Assembly (NCBI RefSeq): GCF_015706575.1
Contig: NW_024037069.1
Span: 41,561,315 to 41,625,314 of the forward strand
Length of the DNA stretch: 64,000 nt
Direction: 5' to 3'
DNA from: Patiria miniata
Taxonomy: Eukaryota > Echinodermata > Asteroidea > Valvatida > Asterinidae
The position numbers were made by a program, and so were the translations under genes. Every line of letters begins with the position of its first letter. Position 1 is the first letter of the stretch. Of the stretch, positions 24,201 through 35,407 are shown piece after piece. The notes beneath the pieces were generated by a model. That model made no database searches. It had not been told where the DNA came from and saw nothing but the letters and a program-made list of their open reading frames with translations.

Positions 24201-27200
24201 TTTGGAGGTTTTGGGTTCGAAAATGCTATAAAAACCAAGAAACAGAGGAGTTTACATACATTGGGGAATTGTAAGGTCAGGGAACCAGTCTAGCTGGCTC
24301 GTACCCGTTTATAGGTTTGTAATCGATTGCAAACAAGTGCAATAGTCAATTGGGGCCAGTATTTGAAAAAAAGCCAGTTGTTTCCAACGCTGATCGGCCG
24401 ATCAGCGTTGGAAATTGATACAAAAATACCACTTTTCTTGAAAATGACAGTATACCAGGTGCCATAATTTTACAGGATGCTTTAGACTGTCATTTACCAA
24501 CGTCCTATTAAGGTATTTCGCAAAAACTTGGTAGTTTTATTTTTCGATGTTTGCAAATGTTGTATATTCCCTTTAAATGTAAATGGGGGATATAGTTGGG
24601 GAGACATGCAGTTAAAGAATAGCAATTTCTGTGGTGTGATCTGAGGCAATTTTTGATCACTAAAACCAATTTGAGCAAAAGATCATCTGTGAAAGTTTGG
24701 AGTTTTGAGTAATTGAATCAGCTACATGTATTCTGAGCAATAGAATCATTATTGTAGGCTACAATATTTTTATTCGGGGAAGAAAAAGTGTGTGTGGGGG
24801 GGGGGGGGAGACCAAACAATGTCCCCCCTCAAAATGTGTGTGTGTGTGTGAGGGGGGGGGGGGGGGGGGGAGGGAGGGGGGTTCCCCTGTCCCCCGTTGA
24901 TTTACGCACATGATAATTATGTACCATGGCAACTGTCTGTAAATGTTGCCGTTGGTCTGTTAAATTGGCTTTTTGTGAGGCAGTCGCATTTGGAAAACGT
25001 AGTGAAAAGGTTACTGTAGTACACAGGCGAAGGCTGGTTGTACAGTTTGACAATAAATCATAATGCAATAAAACGTGAAGGTGTCATTTAAAATGAAAAT
25101 GTTGTTACCAAAAAATTGGAATCATGGAGGAAGGTCATAATTAAGTTTCAGTATTGGACTCTTCAACAAACGTAAACTTGAACTTCTTACAATTTGCGAG
25201 ACCGTCTGCGATTCAACTTTTATTCAACTTCAAGTTGGTTCAACCATCTATATATAAGAGCAAGTTTTACTCGGCCTCCGAGAAATGTTTGCTTCTGAAA
25301 GGATCCGAGACCGCGGCTTCACGTCCGTGTAAAAAATGTGGGTGTCTTCCGCCGGGTCGGACACTTTTTCGTCGATTTTTATTGTGACTTCGTTGAAGAT
25401 CGCGATATTTGAAGCAATGCATCGATCCTTCGTTGACCCCAAACAGGCCCCGAAATTATAACGCGACACTGAACGCTCAGCCTTGGTGGTGGTGGAAGCA
25501 TGGAGCTGTAAATACATTATGGAAGCAACAGCACTCTATCACGCGACGTCACATGCTTGCGCTTCAAATAGCGAGCACCGTAGACCCAACCTCGTTTCCA
25601 GGGTGTGGAGCAGGCTGCAGTACGCGTTGCCATCGACAGTTTTGCATAGCCCGGAAATACTACGCAGTGTAGACTTTCGATTGGTCAGACCGCGCAAGGC
25701 ATACTTAATGTGTAGTCCTTCTGAGTATTCGTTGCACTCGGCGCAGGGGCGGCAAGCGAAGCATATGAAAGAATAGGGGCACTTGGTGGCCACGCACCAT
25801 GGAGAAAAAATATTTTACCAAGGTCACCCCATCCTACAATTTGGTGAACGCTTTTGCAGAACGGCTGAGTAGAACACGTAAACGAAAGCCCTACGTTGAC
25901 CTCGCTGACCTCGCACAGTCTAGACACGCAGAAAAAGCCAGCACAGGGGGCGGCCAGGCAGTCAACGTGAAAGCGCACACGACGGCAAATTCCTGCGCAA
26001 AATGCAGTCACGAAAAATAGACGAAAAGAATCGCCGGTCCGTACGGGAAAATCAGGACGACCCGAAGTGTCCGACCCGGCGGAAGACACCCTCCGTATTT
26101 TTCCACGGATGTGGAGCGATTTTGGCGCAGCGGGAGCCCGCGGTCTCGGATCCTTTCATGAGCAAACATAGTCTCGGAGGCCGAGTTAAACTCTCTCTTA
26201 TATATATAGATGTGTAACTGTGTGTCTATGTTGCTGGTTTAAAAAATTAAGCCTACTAGTAGAACACACATTTTCAGATTCAAAACTATTAAATGTTGGT
26301 GTGTCAATGCGCGACTATTACAATTTCCACACTTAGGCTAGAATAAAACTCTCTGGACTAGCATGCAATACAGAAGGCACGTACTTATATTTATTCAGAA
26401 AAATCTGACGGAAATGAAAGCATCTGATACATTACATTTTAAATCAGGCTGAGCAGTTAAGACATGTAAGAGGGCCATGTAACAGGATATGTAATTTATG
26501 GGCATCATGTTCCATGTGATCTCTTCAATTCAACTCCGTGCTTGTGAGGAGTTTTTTTTTCCTGTCAAGTGGTTGAAAAAAATGTATTTTGTTGCATTTT
26601 GGATGCCTCAATATTTCCTTTGAAACTTGACCCTAATTACATTTGTATGCAAAATTCTAACAACCAATATTATTGTAAGTGTCTTGAAAAAAATCGTGAT
26701 TTGATAATTCTTCATATTTTACATAACCATGAAAACGGGGGACAGGAAACATGCGGTATTCACTCAAACTGCATACATGATCAGTTTAAAGGTATAGTCC
26801 ATCATTTGTCATTTGTGCATTTTGTTCGTTTGAAGCAACAAAAGTGCTCAAGATCTAAAGAAGGGTACTGAACAACTAACCTGATGAAGTTTCAGTTCAG
26901 CTTTCATTAGCTGTATATTTCAAGAAAACAATATTCTAGGATCTCGATTTCGAATCAAAAGTTGCTGAATCATGTTTTGAATTTGGCCTGAATCCAGCGT
27001 CCGAGACACGTTGTCACTGAGCCGATTGCAGCTACACTGATCCGACGAATTATAGCAACCGAGGGCGCGTGTGCGTCGTGCCAATGCTTGCACGTGCTTC
27101 TTAAGAAGCACCACTGGAAAGGCCTGGTTTTGTTGATTTCTTCAAAATGACAGCTTGCCAGAAAGAACAGTTTCACAGTGAGTTTAGTCTTCTTACTATC

Positions 27201-30200
27201 TTGCAACCAAGTATGTTTTTCAAGAATAATTACGCCAGTTACTTTTTGGATAGCTGCAAATGATGGACTCTGGCTTTAACAAGGACCGCATCACCCAGTT
27301 GTCTGCTTTCTGTTAACGGCCCAGACACGGCGGGTTGCAAGCAACACATGGCTGATGCTTCAAACATCATGAACAGATCATTTCTGATATTAACAACCAT
27401 AGCTTAACTAGCTTGCAGGCAAGCAGGCCGGTGCCATTGATTATGCCCGTAAGACACTCCGGGTATAAGTATACACGTAGGTTCCATGCTGTCTCGTATT
27501 TCATCTTGTGGGTATGCAATCATTCACATTTATGGGATTTTGTGTGGTCAATGCAGGCAATCAATTCTTACATTGTATATGGAATACATTTGGTATTTCA
27601 ATTAGGATAAATTAGATGCTACAAATGTACATTTACATGTAGTTCTAAAAAAATTACAGGTACCGGTACATGTATTGAAGTACAAGTGTTTCAGAAATTT
27701 AATGGTACATATATTTTGCCAACAGTGAGAAAAACATGTTACACGATGTACACTGCAGGACAAGCGACAGAAGTACAATGTACCTGTATGCCTGAAAGAT
27801 TCATGTTCAATGGAGGAATTTATGACGCACTAACTTTTAGACAGACAAGGCGTTTTCATATTCTTCTAAACGCTTCAGCGCACATCAAACCACTATTCAC
27901 TATGGACTGTTCTGTACAACGAACAAACTGTGTACAAACGGTACATGTGTGAAGAATACAACTGTCATGACTGTATATGCCTCCCTGCATAATGGCAATT
28001 ACACTGGTCGTCATGCAGTGGTGAACGAATCTTCAGTGTATAGGGCTCATTACAGTATTGATATGTACACTACATGTACATGTAGGTTACAGTTTATGTA
28101 CAATAGGTGTACAAAATAAATGTAACAAGTTGGTACATGTACATGTACGGTACACAACTACAAGCTTTTTAGTGAACTTTAACCAGTTTCCGTCGGAGGA
28201 CGTGATAACACGCACTGGCTGTTTTTATACACAGGCACGGCTGACGGGTTAAAACGTCAAGATTGCCTTGACTCGCCTCCGGGTGACGTCCAAACACGCT
28301 AATCCCTCGTGTCTTTTTTCATGTTTGTACACACACACAAAGTCCGTGAAGTCTGTGGAGGCGGACTGTGTGTTGATCTTGAATTGGCCGTTGTGCACGG
28401 CCTATTGTTCTACAATTTATGCTCCAGTGCACACCCCGGACTCCCGGAGTATTGAAACATATGAGGTTTCGGCAAAAAAATTGTAGAAATGACTCTTTGT
28501 GAATCAGTATTTGTGCCATTTGGCTGTATATCAGAAGTTGGCTGGACAATCTTGCCTATTGTGAAAATCGAAATTTTAGGCAAAAATAATCCTGGCTAAA
28601 AACAATAAAAACCAGTTGGAAGCTGTGGCAGAAAAGCAGAGCTCAGACGTCTGCATGCAAGTTGATTTCTTTCTTCTGTGCAGAAAACTGTATGCGATAC
28701 ATTTCAAGAGGTGCCCCCCCACCAAAATACTGATAATGCCCCTTTTCCTTCCCCAACCACAAAGGTTTTTTGTAAGTTGCATTTTTTCAGTTAGCCAAAG
28801 GCTTACCTTTTACAATTTCTTATGACAATGGATATAGTGAGGCATTATGAAGCCCAACTGGGAAAAAATGCAAAGGACGTTTGGGATATGTGCCCCCCAT
28901 GATATTCTGATGCCCCTCCCTCCCTGTGCCCCCCCCCCCCACTACAAAATCCTAGCTACGCCACTGAGTGGTTACGGTGTTGGACTCACGTAAACGTACG
29001 ACGGTGTGTGGGTTTGAACCCCGTCAGGAGCATGGTGTTTGTGCCCTTGGGCAAGACGCACAAACGCCACTTTATAAAGGAGGGTTGTGTGGACATTTAT
29101 ATCCTACTTTTAAACGCTCAAATTTCCGATTAACATAATTTTGTTTCCAACGCGTTTTGTAGCTCAATTGGGCGCATTCCAGCCCGTAATGTCCCTGTAA
29201 GCTACACATACAGATTGTGAAGCTCTCTTTTTGTACTGTGGGCAATGGTGGGTATAAATCATCTTTGTGAGCAATCTCAAACACGACCATTGAATGATCA
29301 CAGTTACTGACATGCATGATTAAATTCCAATAAGTGATGCTATCAATCATGCACCATTAACTCTAACCGAACACAACCCATCAAAGTTCAACAGCAGGTT
29401 GGGATAGGTACAGTTCCTCTAAACAGATGGTCTTTTACACTGGGGTTGGCATACCTCCAGAAACTAAGTCCAACAGTGTGCGTGTACAATTTCCCATGTG
29501 GGTGTTGGAATTTGCCTGAATGGGTTATGGTTCCTAGTAAATTAGGCTGGGGACTTAGGGTTTTAATGCAAGTTTACTCATCTAAAATCATTGGCGTGTG
29601 AGTGCAATCCAATTTCCTATTGCTCCTAAGCACATAATTTTACCCAAGCAGCGGGAATGATAACCGGTAAAAGTACAGCAAACAAAAGGCTCAATTAAGA
29701 TGCCAAAGTTTCTCCAAATAGAATGTAGTGTCTGGAGTCAAATCGAGTCAATTACCCGTTGGGGCTCGAGTCAGTCAAGTCGCCAAAAATTGTGACTCAA
29801 GTCGGGCTCGAGTTGAGTCATCGACTCGAGTCATCACAACTCAGCAATGCAATGGGACGTACATGTTCAATAAAATGGTCTCATCAGTGAAATAAAAAAT
29901 GGTTGTCAAAGCAACTCTTTAAGCTGGCTATGGAATCTGAGCAGGAATTTAGGAGTGTCGTTTTGAGTGCATGAGAGTTGCTCTATATGGACACACATCA
30001 CACCTGCAGTGGTTCATCATGTTCATACAATTGGCATGATTATGGTCCGACTAATGTTTGAAGATGTTCGAGTTTGGTGGCCATGGTATTCAAATGTGTA
30101 CTATACATACTGGGGTTTAAAATCTACGACCTATTGACTGCCATTTCCTTGCTAGACTAACTGAGCTTTCCAGCCCTATGTTGGCAGTTCGCCAATTTGT

Positions 30201-31240
30201 TAATGTCTGTGTTCAAGGGGCGCTTGTCGGAAGCCATATAAACTTGTATACCATGTAGCCAGGGATCACGTCCAAATTTTGTCACGATGCTATCGGTAGC
30301 AACTTTAGCACTACTGCGTACCTGGGAAATTGGGGATCACTCTGAGAGGATACAGCTTTTTATTACAAATTTTCAAATACATGTAAACCACAAAGGGAAG
30401 TTTACTAGATGTACCGTACATGTATATAATTAGTTTCCCTTTGCGGTTAAAAATAAACCACAAAATCAGTTTTCCTTTGTGGTTAAGTTGAAAAACATCA
30501 TCGAACACGTTGAACAGAGGCAACCGCAGACTCTGATATCCGAGAATCTTATTACATTGGGTACGCTTCAACAACATTTTTGATTAACCCTAACCTTTCC
30601 AAATCCTTCCAAATCCTCTTTGCAAAATTGTGCAGGATTGAGGCTATATGGCAAAATATGTCGCTGATTTTGGAGGATGCACTGTGTCAAGGTCTTGGGC
30701 CGGACCTTGTGTTGTTTATGCCCAGCCGTGCATGTATTTAGCCTTTACTTGAAATCCTCCACACTGCTCAAGGATGTCAATGGCTCTGCCTCAACACATG
30801 GACAGTGGTTGCTGGAGGATTTTGCAAGATTGAGGCGGTCACCCCTCTAAGGACCACAATCAAGAAGTAACAGATGATTTAACGGAGGATTGAGGCTACA
30901 TGCAATTTTTACATAGAGGCAGTCGGAGGATTTTGCAGGATTGAGGTTGCAGCCTAGCAAAAATCCCTAGGGAGTTAGGGCTACAATGTGCAATGTAAGT
31001 AAACTTTGACGGTTTGTATGGTTGAAAGTCAACACCTTTGAAGGTTAAAGTTAATTGTAGACTTTCAAGTCAAATTGTGTCAATACAAGTCAACCTACAA
31101 TTGTAATACAATACACGTACTGAGGTTTGCAACAGTAAGAAATTATCCAAGTTGTAGTACTAACCAGGTGCCTTGTATTCTGTAGGATAAGGGGGCGGTG
31201 GTTGCTCGCTGCCTGGTGGTGGCTGTACTGGATCACTCAT
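15230..31240 (-). CDS. LITAF-domain membrane protein (LITAF/CDIP1-like), 188 aa
   Basis: Three coding exons on the minus strand: 31165-31240 (start at 31240), 17978-18362, and 15230-15335 with TAG stop, 567 nt in all with matching phases. Residues 1-26 are Pro-rich with a PPPPY motif, the WW-domain ligand type used by this family to bind NEDD4-like ligases. Residues about 28-85 are seven tandem GQPGY(A/P)PQ octapeptides. The C-terminal LITAF domain (about 120-188) has CPNC (124-127) and CPVC (175-178) zinc knuckles around a hydrophobic membrane-embedded stretch (LAWLLCLIMFFFG-LWICCF). Family members are monotopic proteins of late endosomes and lysosomes acting in ESCRT-linked sorting. An AG acceptor nine bases before the ATG implies an upstream 5' UTR exon; GACGTAAGT on the minus strand near 35570 is one possible donor. 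Introns of 12.8 and 2.6 kb carry nested transposons. LITAF versus CDIP1 orthology cannot be settled here. Confidence 0.9.
15792..16070. mobile_element. 279-bp MITE with TIR TAGGCCATCAGCCT
   Basis: Starts taggccatcagcct and ends aggctgatggccta, a perfect 14-bp inverted repeat. It lies inside the family B copy at 15380-17178 and is separated by five bases from the next element. Confidence 0.75.
16076..17086. mobile_element. 1.0-kb element with TIR GCC(C/A)TGTCCGCACTGG
   Basis: Left end gccctgtccgcactgg, right end ccagtgcggacatggc. TTAA precedes the left end, and tata follows the right end. Near the left end is an array of tttcc/ccaggaaaa-type words (16160-16280). The interior contains overlapping ORFs of 129 and 134 codons on opposite strands, without recognisable domains, so I treat it as non-autonomous. 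Confidence 0.7.
17183..17977. other. LITAF-domain gene intron 2, no element defined
   Basis: Intronic sequence with two or three copies of a ctgcttgaaaaa/ccggaa word (17531-17600). Nothing else recognised. Confidence 0.4.
18363..19245. other. LITAF-domain gene intron 1, unassigned part
   Basis: No exon or clear repeat boundary. A run of a's near 18460 and mixed sequence follow the exon's acceptor. Confidence 0.4.
19600..20272 (+). mobile_element. LINE (non-LTR) 3' end with (aat)n tail
   Basis: The frame ending at the TAA at 19859-19861 reads the typical extreme C-terminus of a non-LTR reverse transcriptase ORF: FPRLWNALPSHIKDSAV followed by LPDFLRDLKQSFF. A T-rich 3' UTR of about 390 bp follows and ends in (aat)n at 20251-20270. 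The 5' part is missing. The RLWN-LP motif is common in CR1/Jockey/RTE-type tails; the clade is not resolved. The start of the fragment is approximate. Confidence 0.7.
20281..23095 (+). mobile_element. LINE 3' fragment split by a DNA transposon
   Basis: 20335-20811 encodes the end of a non-LTR reverse transcriptase: VKLLGVTLQNNLKWDAHV, then LRKLKMTGLTDKELVTVYKG and RPVIEYAAPLWHSG, all typical of the thumb region of CR1/Jockey-like enzymes. The frame is cut at 20815 by the 20816-22809 insertion and continues after it (YNSPVPYLNRLVNS and onward) to a TGA at about 22882, once the insert and one copy of the 4-bp tttt duplication are set aside. The 3' UTR ends in (aat)n near 23090. The 5' part is absent (5' truncation). 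Confidence 0.8.
20816..22809. mobile_element. 2-kb element with GGGCAATTCCAC ends and GTAACGGAAGGAC words
   Basis: Terminal inverted repeat GGGCAATTCCAC (20816) and gtggaattgccc (ending 22809), flanked by a tttt duplication (20812-20815, 22810-22813). The word gtaacggaaggac occurs nine times: near 20829, 21007, 21208 and 21222 forward, a triple in reverse orientation at 22218-22260, then near 22266 and 22435 forward. The rest is AT-rich with no ORF over about 66 codons. Non-autonomous DNA transposon of unassigned superfamily with a 4-bp target duplication. Confidence 0.85.
23386..23623. mobile_element. 238-bp element with GGGCAATTCCA ends and GTTACTCACGTT words
   Basis: Same terminal bases as the 20816-22809 element, GGGCAATTCCA at both ends, and again a 4-bp target duplication: taaa at 23382-23385 and 23624-23627. 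The subterminal word is different, gttactcacgtt, present at both ends and once more inside (cgtaacgtgagtaacc). No ORF. Confidence 0.85.
23698..23978. mobile_element. word-array element, word CATCCTCAATCCTCCAAAAT
   Basis: About six copies of atcctcaatcctccaaaatc, ending in ggaggattttggagg and ggttagggttaagg. The left flank has cctaaccc, the complement of the right end, so the ends look like a ttaaccctaacc inverted repeat. Relatives at 30580-30980 and 46115-46290. Confidence 0.6.
24107..24572 (+). mobile_element. TTAA-family B MITE, full copy
   Basis: TTAA at 24103-24106, then AGGGAATTATACATCATTTG; ends GCAAATGTTGTATATTCCCT followed by TTAA (24573-24576). Interior has the shared gaattgtaaggtcagggaac and a small palindrome around cgctgatcggccgatcagcg. 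Confidence 0.85.
24780..24893. repeat. poly-G / (GT)n low-complexity tract
   Basis: Two G runs (about 12 and 20 bases) around gtgtgtgtgtgtg, followed by agggaggggggttcccc. Potential G-quadruplex. Similar G or C runs occur at about 1381, 7560, 35990, 36100, 42780, 46305, 55595, 60050 and 61855, often at the edges of mobile elements. Confidence 0.7.
25245..26212. mobile_element. 968-bp element with long terminal inverted repeats
   Basis: Ends catctatatataagag and the complement of ctcttatatatatagatg begin inverted repeats of about 130-170 bp containing actcggcctccgag, gaaaggatccgagaccgcgg and gtgtcttccgccgggtcgga. The GC-rich middle has overlapping ORFs (134 codons minus, 97 and 73 plus) without a recognisable transposase domain, although the minus ORF is Cys-rich. 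Probably a non-autonomous DNA transposon; superfamily unknown. Confidence 0.65.
26213..26789. other. LITAF-domain gene intron 1, no feature seen
   Basis: AT-rich, no exon or repeat boundary recognised. Confidence 0.4.
26790..27275 (+). mobile_element. TTAA-family A MITE
   Basis: TTAA (26786-26789) then AGGTATAGTCCATCATTTG; ends CAAATGATGGACTCTGGCT and TTAA (27276-27279). Shared interior: gcattttgttcgtttgaagc, gatccgacgaattatagcaa and a GC-rich gcgtgtgcgtcgtgccaa core. Other copies at 41964-42400 (truncated), 48931-49478, about 50020-50705, and 54510-55011. Confidence 0.85.
27280..28700. other. LITAF-domain gene intron 1, TACATGTA-rich
   Basis: Contains many tacatgta/gtacatgtac words (27620-27680, 28060-28150) but no exon I can support. 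ORFs of up to 88 codons lack recognisable similarity. Confidence 0.4.
28948..28962 (-). mobile_element. hAT-like terminus (CAGTGGCGTAGCTAGG)
   Basis: The complement reads cagtggcgtagctaggattt followed by poly-G on the minus strand, a common hAT-type end closely resembling the 35871-36169 element. Its other end was not located. Confidence 0.45.
28963..29075 (+). repeat. tRNA-derived SINE
   Basis: A-box-like gagtggttacggtgttggac and B-box-like gggtttgaacccc at pol III spacing, followed by the SINE-tail stretch tgcccttgggcaagacgc. That tail is widespread among animal tRNA-derived SINEs. It starts directly at the end of a hAT-like terminus. Confidence 0.65.
29726..29846. repeat. word-array copy, word GACTCGAGTC
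   Basis: Second copy of the block at 8590-8771: ctcgagtca-type words, then gtcgccaaaaattgtgactc and ending cgactcgagtcatcacaact. More diverged than the first copy. Confidence 0.55.
29850..30574. other. LITAF-domain gene intron 1, no feature seen
   Basis: No supportable exon. A short inverted aaccacaaagggaa / ttccctttgcggtt pair near 30386-30450 is a minor hairpin. Confidence 0.4.
30580..30980. mobile_element. CCTCAATCCTCC-word element, diverged copy
   Basis: Left end ttaaccctaacctttccaaa; repeated aggattgaggc / ggaggattttgcagg words; right end near gggagttagggctac. Relative of 23698-23978. Confidence 0.55.
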
Positions 31241-32147
31241 GGTTACACCTGGCCTGGGTGGAAAAGTTATAAATGAAGTTACAGTAATGACATACATGTA
31301 CAGGGTGAGTAAAAAAAACCCCAAACCCAAATGTCAGGACCATTGTTTTAGTGAAGTTCTAAATGTAGCACTTTCAAAATCTAGGATATGAAAGCCCAAT
31401 TTACAATGTATAACCTTTCTTTTAGTACAAGAATCATTCAAATGGTACGTCCCACCATGTCATTGTATCCTGCGCATGATGGGACATATCTCCAATGAAA
31501 TGCCTCCGGAGACTATGCGCCTATCAATTGTTCCTCCCTTGTTACATTCTCAGCTGCGCGCGCGTAAACACGCACGCCCCTTCCCTATGGAAAAACACAT
31601 TAAACCAGAAGGGCGTAAATGTGGAAAAGTGGGATTTTCGTTTTCACGAAGGGACGGGCATCTTTACTAATTGATTTTAGCTAATTAACCACTGTGGTAA
31701 TTCTAATTACTGGGTTCAAATTACAGTTTACCTATCAAAGAATTATGTGAAGGTTTCCTTATTGCATAAGTTGGTGCAAAGTACATGTAGTAGTTTTTGC
31801 AGTATAGGAGAATCTTCTCTTGCGATTATCTCGAAAACGTTTTTTTTCATGTTTTTCTTCAAAATCGACATGCCCGTCCCTTCGTGAAAATGGTGATGAT
31901 GTGTGTCCTCAATTAACACCATAAACACGCACATACACGCATATTCACCATTTCTTCTTTATATTATAGCGGTGATAATTACTAAATTAGAGGGCAGTGT
32001 TTTTTATTGTTTGAGGGAAATTTTTGGCGAAGAAGACGACAAAATGCAACACGAAAATACAGACCACTGCAATGCAGTGAACACGCAAAACCATATTGAT
32101 TCGCGTGGCAAAAAGTAAAAGTAACAGTAACACGGACTAAGGCCAGG
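31241..32147. other. upstream of LITAF-domain start exon
   Basis: No coding exon seen. It should hold an intron of the LITAF-domain 5' UTR. A pair of loosely inverted segments (31610-31670 and 31865-31900, both with cgtttc/cgaagggacgggca) is a possible small foldback. Confidence 0.35.
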
Positions 32148-35140
32148 GTAGCTCTACTGAGTGGAGCGTTGAACTACGGTACCCTCCATATACTAGCTCT
32201 CCACCGATTTGGCATACTTTTGTGACACGTACATGTACACGGTATGCATTTTGTGCATACCCTTGCGAGGACAAAAGCCCCCCAAAAACTGGTAAAGAGA
32301 ATTCAAATGAGAAAGACAGTAACCGTGGATAGATTTTTTCCAGTTTTTGGGGGGCCTTTTGTCCTCGCGAGGGCATGCACAAAATGCATTCTGTGTATGT
32401 CACCAAAGTATGCCATTTGAATCAGTGCGAATGTCAGACAAGTCGACCGTTGAGACAACTCGACTCGGAACAAGTCAACCGTTGAGACAACTCGACCGTT
32501 GAGACACTCGACCGTTGAGACAATTCGACCGTTGAGACAACTCGACCGTTGAGACAACTCGACCGTTGAGACAACTTGACCGTTGAGACAACTCGACTCG
32601 GGACAACTCAACTGTTGAGACAACTCGACTCGAGACAACTCGACCGTTGAGCCAGCTCAACTTAATGGAAATGTATACACACTCGATGCACAGAGGGCGG
32701 TCCGATCCGGTGGCCGTCGCGTTGGTCTGGCGTGCCCCGCCCGCGAGGACCGGGCCCAGCCTGGCACGCGGGCACACGTCGATGCACAGTGAGCGCTTCG
32801 GTGGCCGTCGCATCGCGTCATTAAGAGTTAATGCATAGTTTGGGTCAAAAATATATTTTGTGTATACAAATTATGAAATAATATTAACGCAATGGTCGGT
32901 CTATTGTGCGTGTGAATGATACCGAATCCCGAACTGCATGCGCACCGTACCAGCGCTTCAAAAACGACGTCACCGTGCACAGCACGGCAACATCAACCGG
33001 CGCGGCAAGAGGGCGCACAGCGGCCCGGCACAAACGATGAAGTCCGGTCAATTTAAGTTAAGACCTAGAACAAATTTCAATAGAAACCATTCAAGCATCA
33101 AACGACTTTACATAAATACACAAACAACATGTGAAAAATTGTTTCTATGGAGTGGAAGGGTGTTTTTCAAGCATTTTTTCAGATAATTTTTTTTTGACAT
33201 TTTGTCCTCGAAAAATTTGTCTGGTGACTTGATGCGATTTACATGTCTGTATATAAGGTAATGTTTAGGATTCATGACCACATGTAAGTGCAGCAGACGA
33301 CTGTTTTAAATTGTAATTTTATACAGGGCACAACGGATGGAGTGGACGATTTTCCGCTGAAACGTTGCGCAGTAAGTCCACAGACAAAATACAATTAGTT
33401 GCAAAAAGGGCTGGGGATGTCTAAACATAATTTTGATCATACACAGATGGGAAACGGTTGGACAGTGCATGCATGGACCATTTTAAAAGTAAAGCAAAAT
33501 TCTTTAATTAAATATTATTGATTGAGCGTCTGAAAATGATGTATTGGATTTTGTTAAGAAAATTCAGGAATTACTGGGCTCAGGTTGTGAAGTTTACAGT
33601 GCATTTTGTTAGTACATGAAAATATAAAACAAAACATCACAAAACACTTGGATCACAAGGAAAAAAAGGTTAATGGGCGAGGTTGATGAGAAACAGATGT
33701 AGTTCTGTACATAGTATGAGCTTTCCATGTTTTTCATAAGTACGGTACAGTAACTTTAAACAGCTAAAATCATGATTGAGGTTAGAAAATTGATTGAGAC
33801 ATCTGCTTGTATAGTCAAGAGTGAAATGAAATACTCCAGAAAAGCATACTTGAGTCCCGACTTTCGGGAAGCCAAAACATCTCAAATTTCTTGATTTATT
33901 ATGTGGCAGTGTAAATTACAATATTATTTACAATAATTGGTGGACATAGAAAAGTCGTCTGCTGTGATCAGTCCTGTCTCGATATGTGATGTGAACGGAT
34001 TTTCTGACCAGTAACGGGCGCGTTTTTACGTATGATGAAAAAATGGTAGCGAAAAAGTGAATAAAAACACTTTTCCACTCCTTTGAAGATTTTTAGTATG
34101 TTAAATAGTGATATTTCCTTAGTGTGATAGCATAAAAATAAATTGTATTGCAATTTGTTCTAGGTCAGGCCCTGTTTTGTTCTATGACCGGACTAATGTC
34201 ACCGTGCACGGTACGGCCACGTTGACCGACCGGGGATGGGATAAGTGGGCGCACACAGGCTCGGCAAAAAACGATGCCATCGTGCACGGTACAGACTACA
34301 GCCACGTTGACGAGGAATAAGTGCACGCACAGGGCTGGCAAAAACGATGTCACCGTGCATGGTACAGACAAGTTGACCAGCAAGTGGGCACACAGGCCCA
34401 GCAAAAACGATGCCACCGTGTACGGTACGGCCACGTTGACCGGGGATAAGTGCGTGCACAGGCCCGGCAAAAACGAACGCTGTGCACAGACAATCACGCT
34501 GCGCTAAATCGGCTCTGTTATAACTTATATGCAACAAAAGGCAGATATCTAATGCCCAATGTACCTCTTAGTTCAAGGTATTTGAACCCCAGTTTTCAAT
34601 TACATTTGTACATTTAGATTGAATGGGACAGCACCATCATTTTCCTAAACTAAAGGCTTAAGCAGCCTATCATCTCGCCCAGCGGCAACCCCTGCAGCCG
34701 TATCAAACCGGCCCGAACAAAAAAAACCTCATGTATCATAACAAATGGCAATCAGCCTCTGTCAAAATCCCCGGTAGCGGTACTATCCCAAAAACTAGGC
34801 CCAAAAACATGCGAGTCAACTTGTCTCAACGGTCGACTTGTCTGCAACGGTCATGACGGTCGACTTGTCTTTCCATCTATCGCACATACGATCGAGTTGT
34901 CTCAACGGTCGAGTTGTCTCAACGGTCGAGTTGTCTCAACGGTCGAGTTGTCTCAATGGTCGAGTTGTCTCAACGGTCGAGTTGTCTCAACGGTCGAGTT
35001 GTCTCAACGGTCGAGTTGTCTCAACGGTCGAGTTGTCTCAACGGTCGAGTTGTCTCAACGGTCGACTTGTCCCGAGTCGAGTTGTCTCAACGGTCGACTT
35101 GTCTGACCCCCCGTTCAACGCTCCACTCTGCTCAGTAGCT
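32148..35140. mobile_element. 3-kb inverted element with GTCGAGTTGTCTCAACG arrays
   Basis: Outer inverted ends (ctactgagtggagcgttgaac at 32155 and its near complement at 35113-35140) are followed inward by arrays of a 17-bp word, ccgttgagacaactcga, about 12 units at 32430-32655 and about 16 in the opposite orientation at 34815-35100. A second inner pair of inverted repeats lies at 32940-33080 and 34160-34500, with GC-rich units of about 70 bp (accgtgcacggtacggccac and related). The centre (about 33100-34140) is AT-rich and has no recognisable transposase. Either one large non-autonomous element or a younger element inside an older one. ORFs of repeated SRVV-STVELSQRSSCLNG are translations of the array. 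Confidence 0.65.
32207..32420. mobile_element. hairpin MITE inside the array element
   Basis: Arms tttggcatacttttgtgaca and ccttgcgaggacaaaagccc are mirrored at 32340-32415. It separates the outer end from the 17-bp array on the left side only, so it inserted after the larger element formed. Confidence 0.7.
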
Positions 35141-35167
35141 AGGCATGCTAGGCCTAGGCCCAAGTAG

Positions 35168-35228
35168 CCCCATTGTGGCCGTCGGTATGCTGCGCATACC
35201 GACGGCCACACTAGTGGGGCTAAGGCCC
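35168..35228. repeat. short palindrome
   Basis: tagccccattgtggccgtcg is mirrored by cgacggccacactagtgggg around tatgctgcgcata. Small hairpin next to the large array element. Confidence 0.6.
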
Positions 35229-35316
35229 AAGTAGATTCGATGACGAACTCGGTCTCAGGCATCTACATCTACAGATCTAGGGCCTACATCTACGCAGCTA
35301 CTCAGCAAAGTCTAGC

Positions 35317-35407
35317 TTGAGTAACTCCAGCTGACATGCTCCATATTCATTCACATGTTACATGTGATTGTGAATGAATATGGAGCATGTCAGCTGGAGT
35401 TACTCAA
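35317..35407. repeat. near-perfect 91-nt hairpin
   Basis: About 39 bp of uninterrupted pairing (cttgagtaactccagctgac at the outer end) closes a loop of about 13 nt (tgttacatgtgat). Outer sequence (caaagtctagcttg / caagctaagcaaag) extends the inverted repeat imperfectly. A MITE or a precursor-like hairpin. Confidence 0.65.

Noticed and set aside
25685-26089. 134-codon Cys-rich minus-strand ORF as a transposase
   Set aside because: No catalytic motif or known domain could be recognised; kept only as part of a long-TIR element.
34838-35167. ORFs reading repeated STVELSQRSSCLNGRVV in several frames
   Set aside because: These are translations of the 17-bp word array; every frame stays open because of the repeat, and no splice or start context supports a gene.
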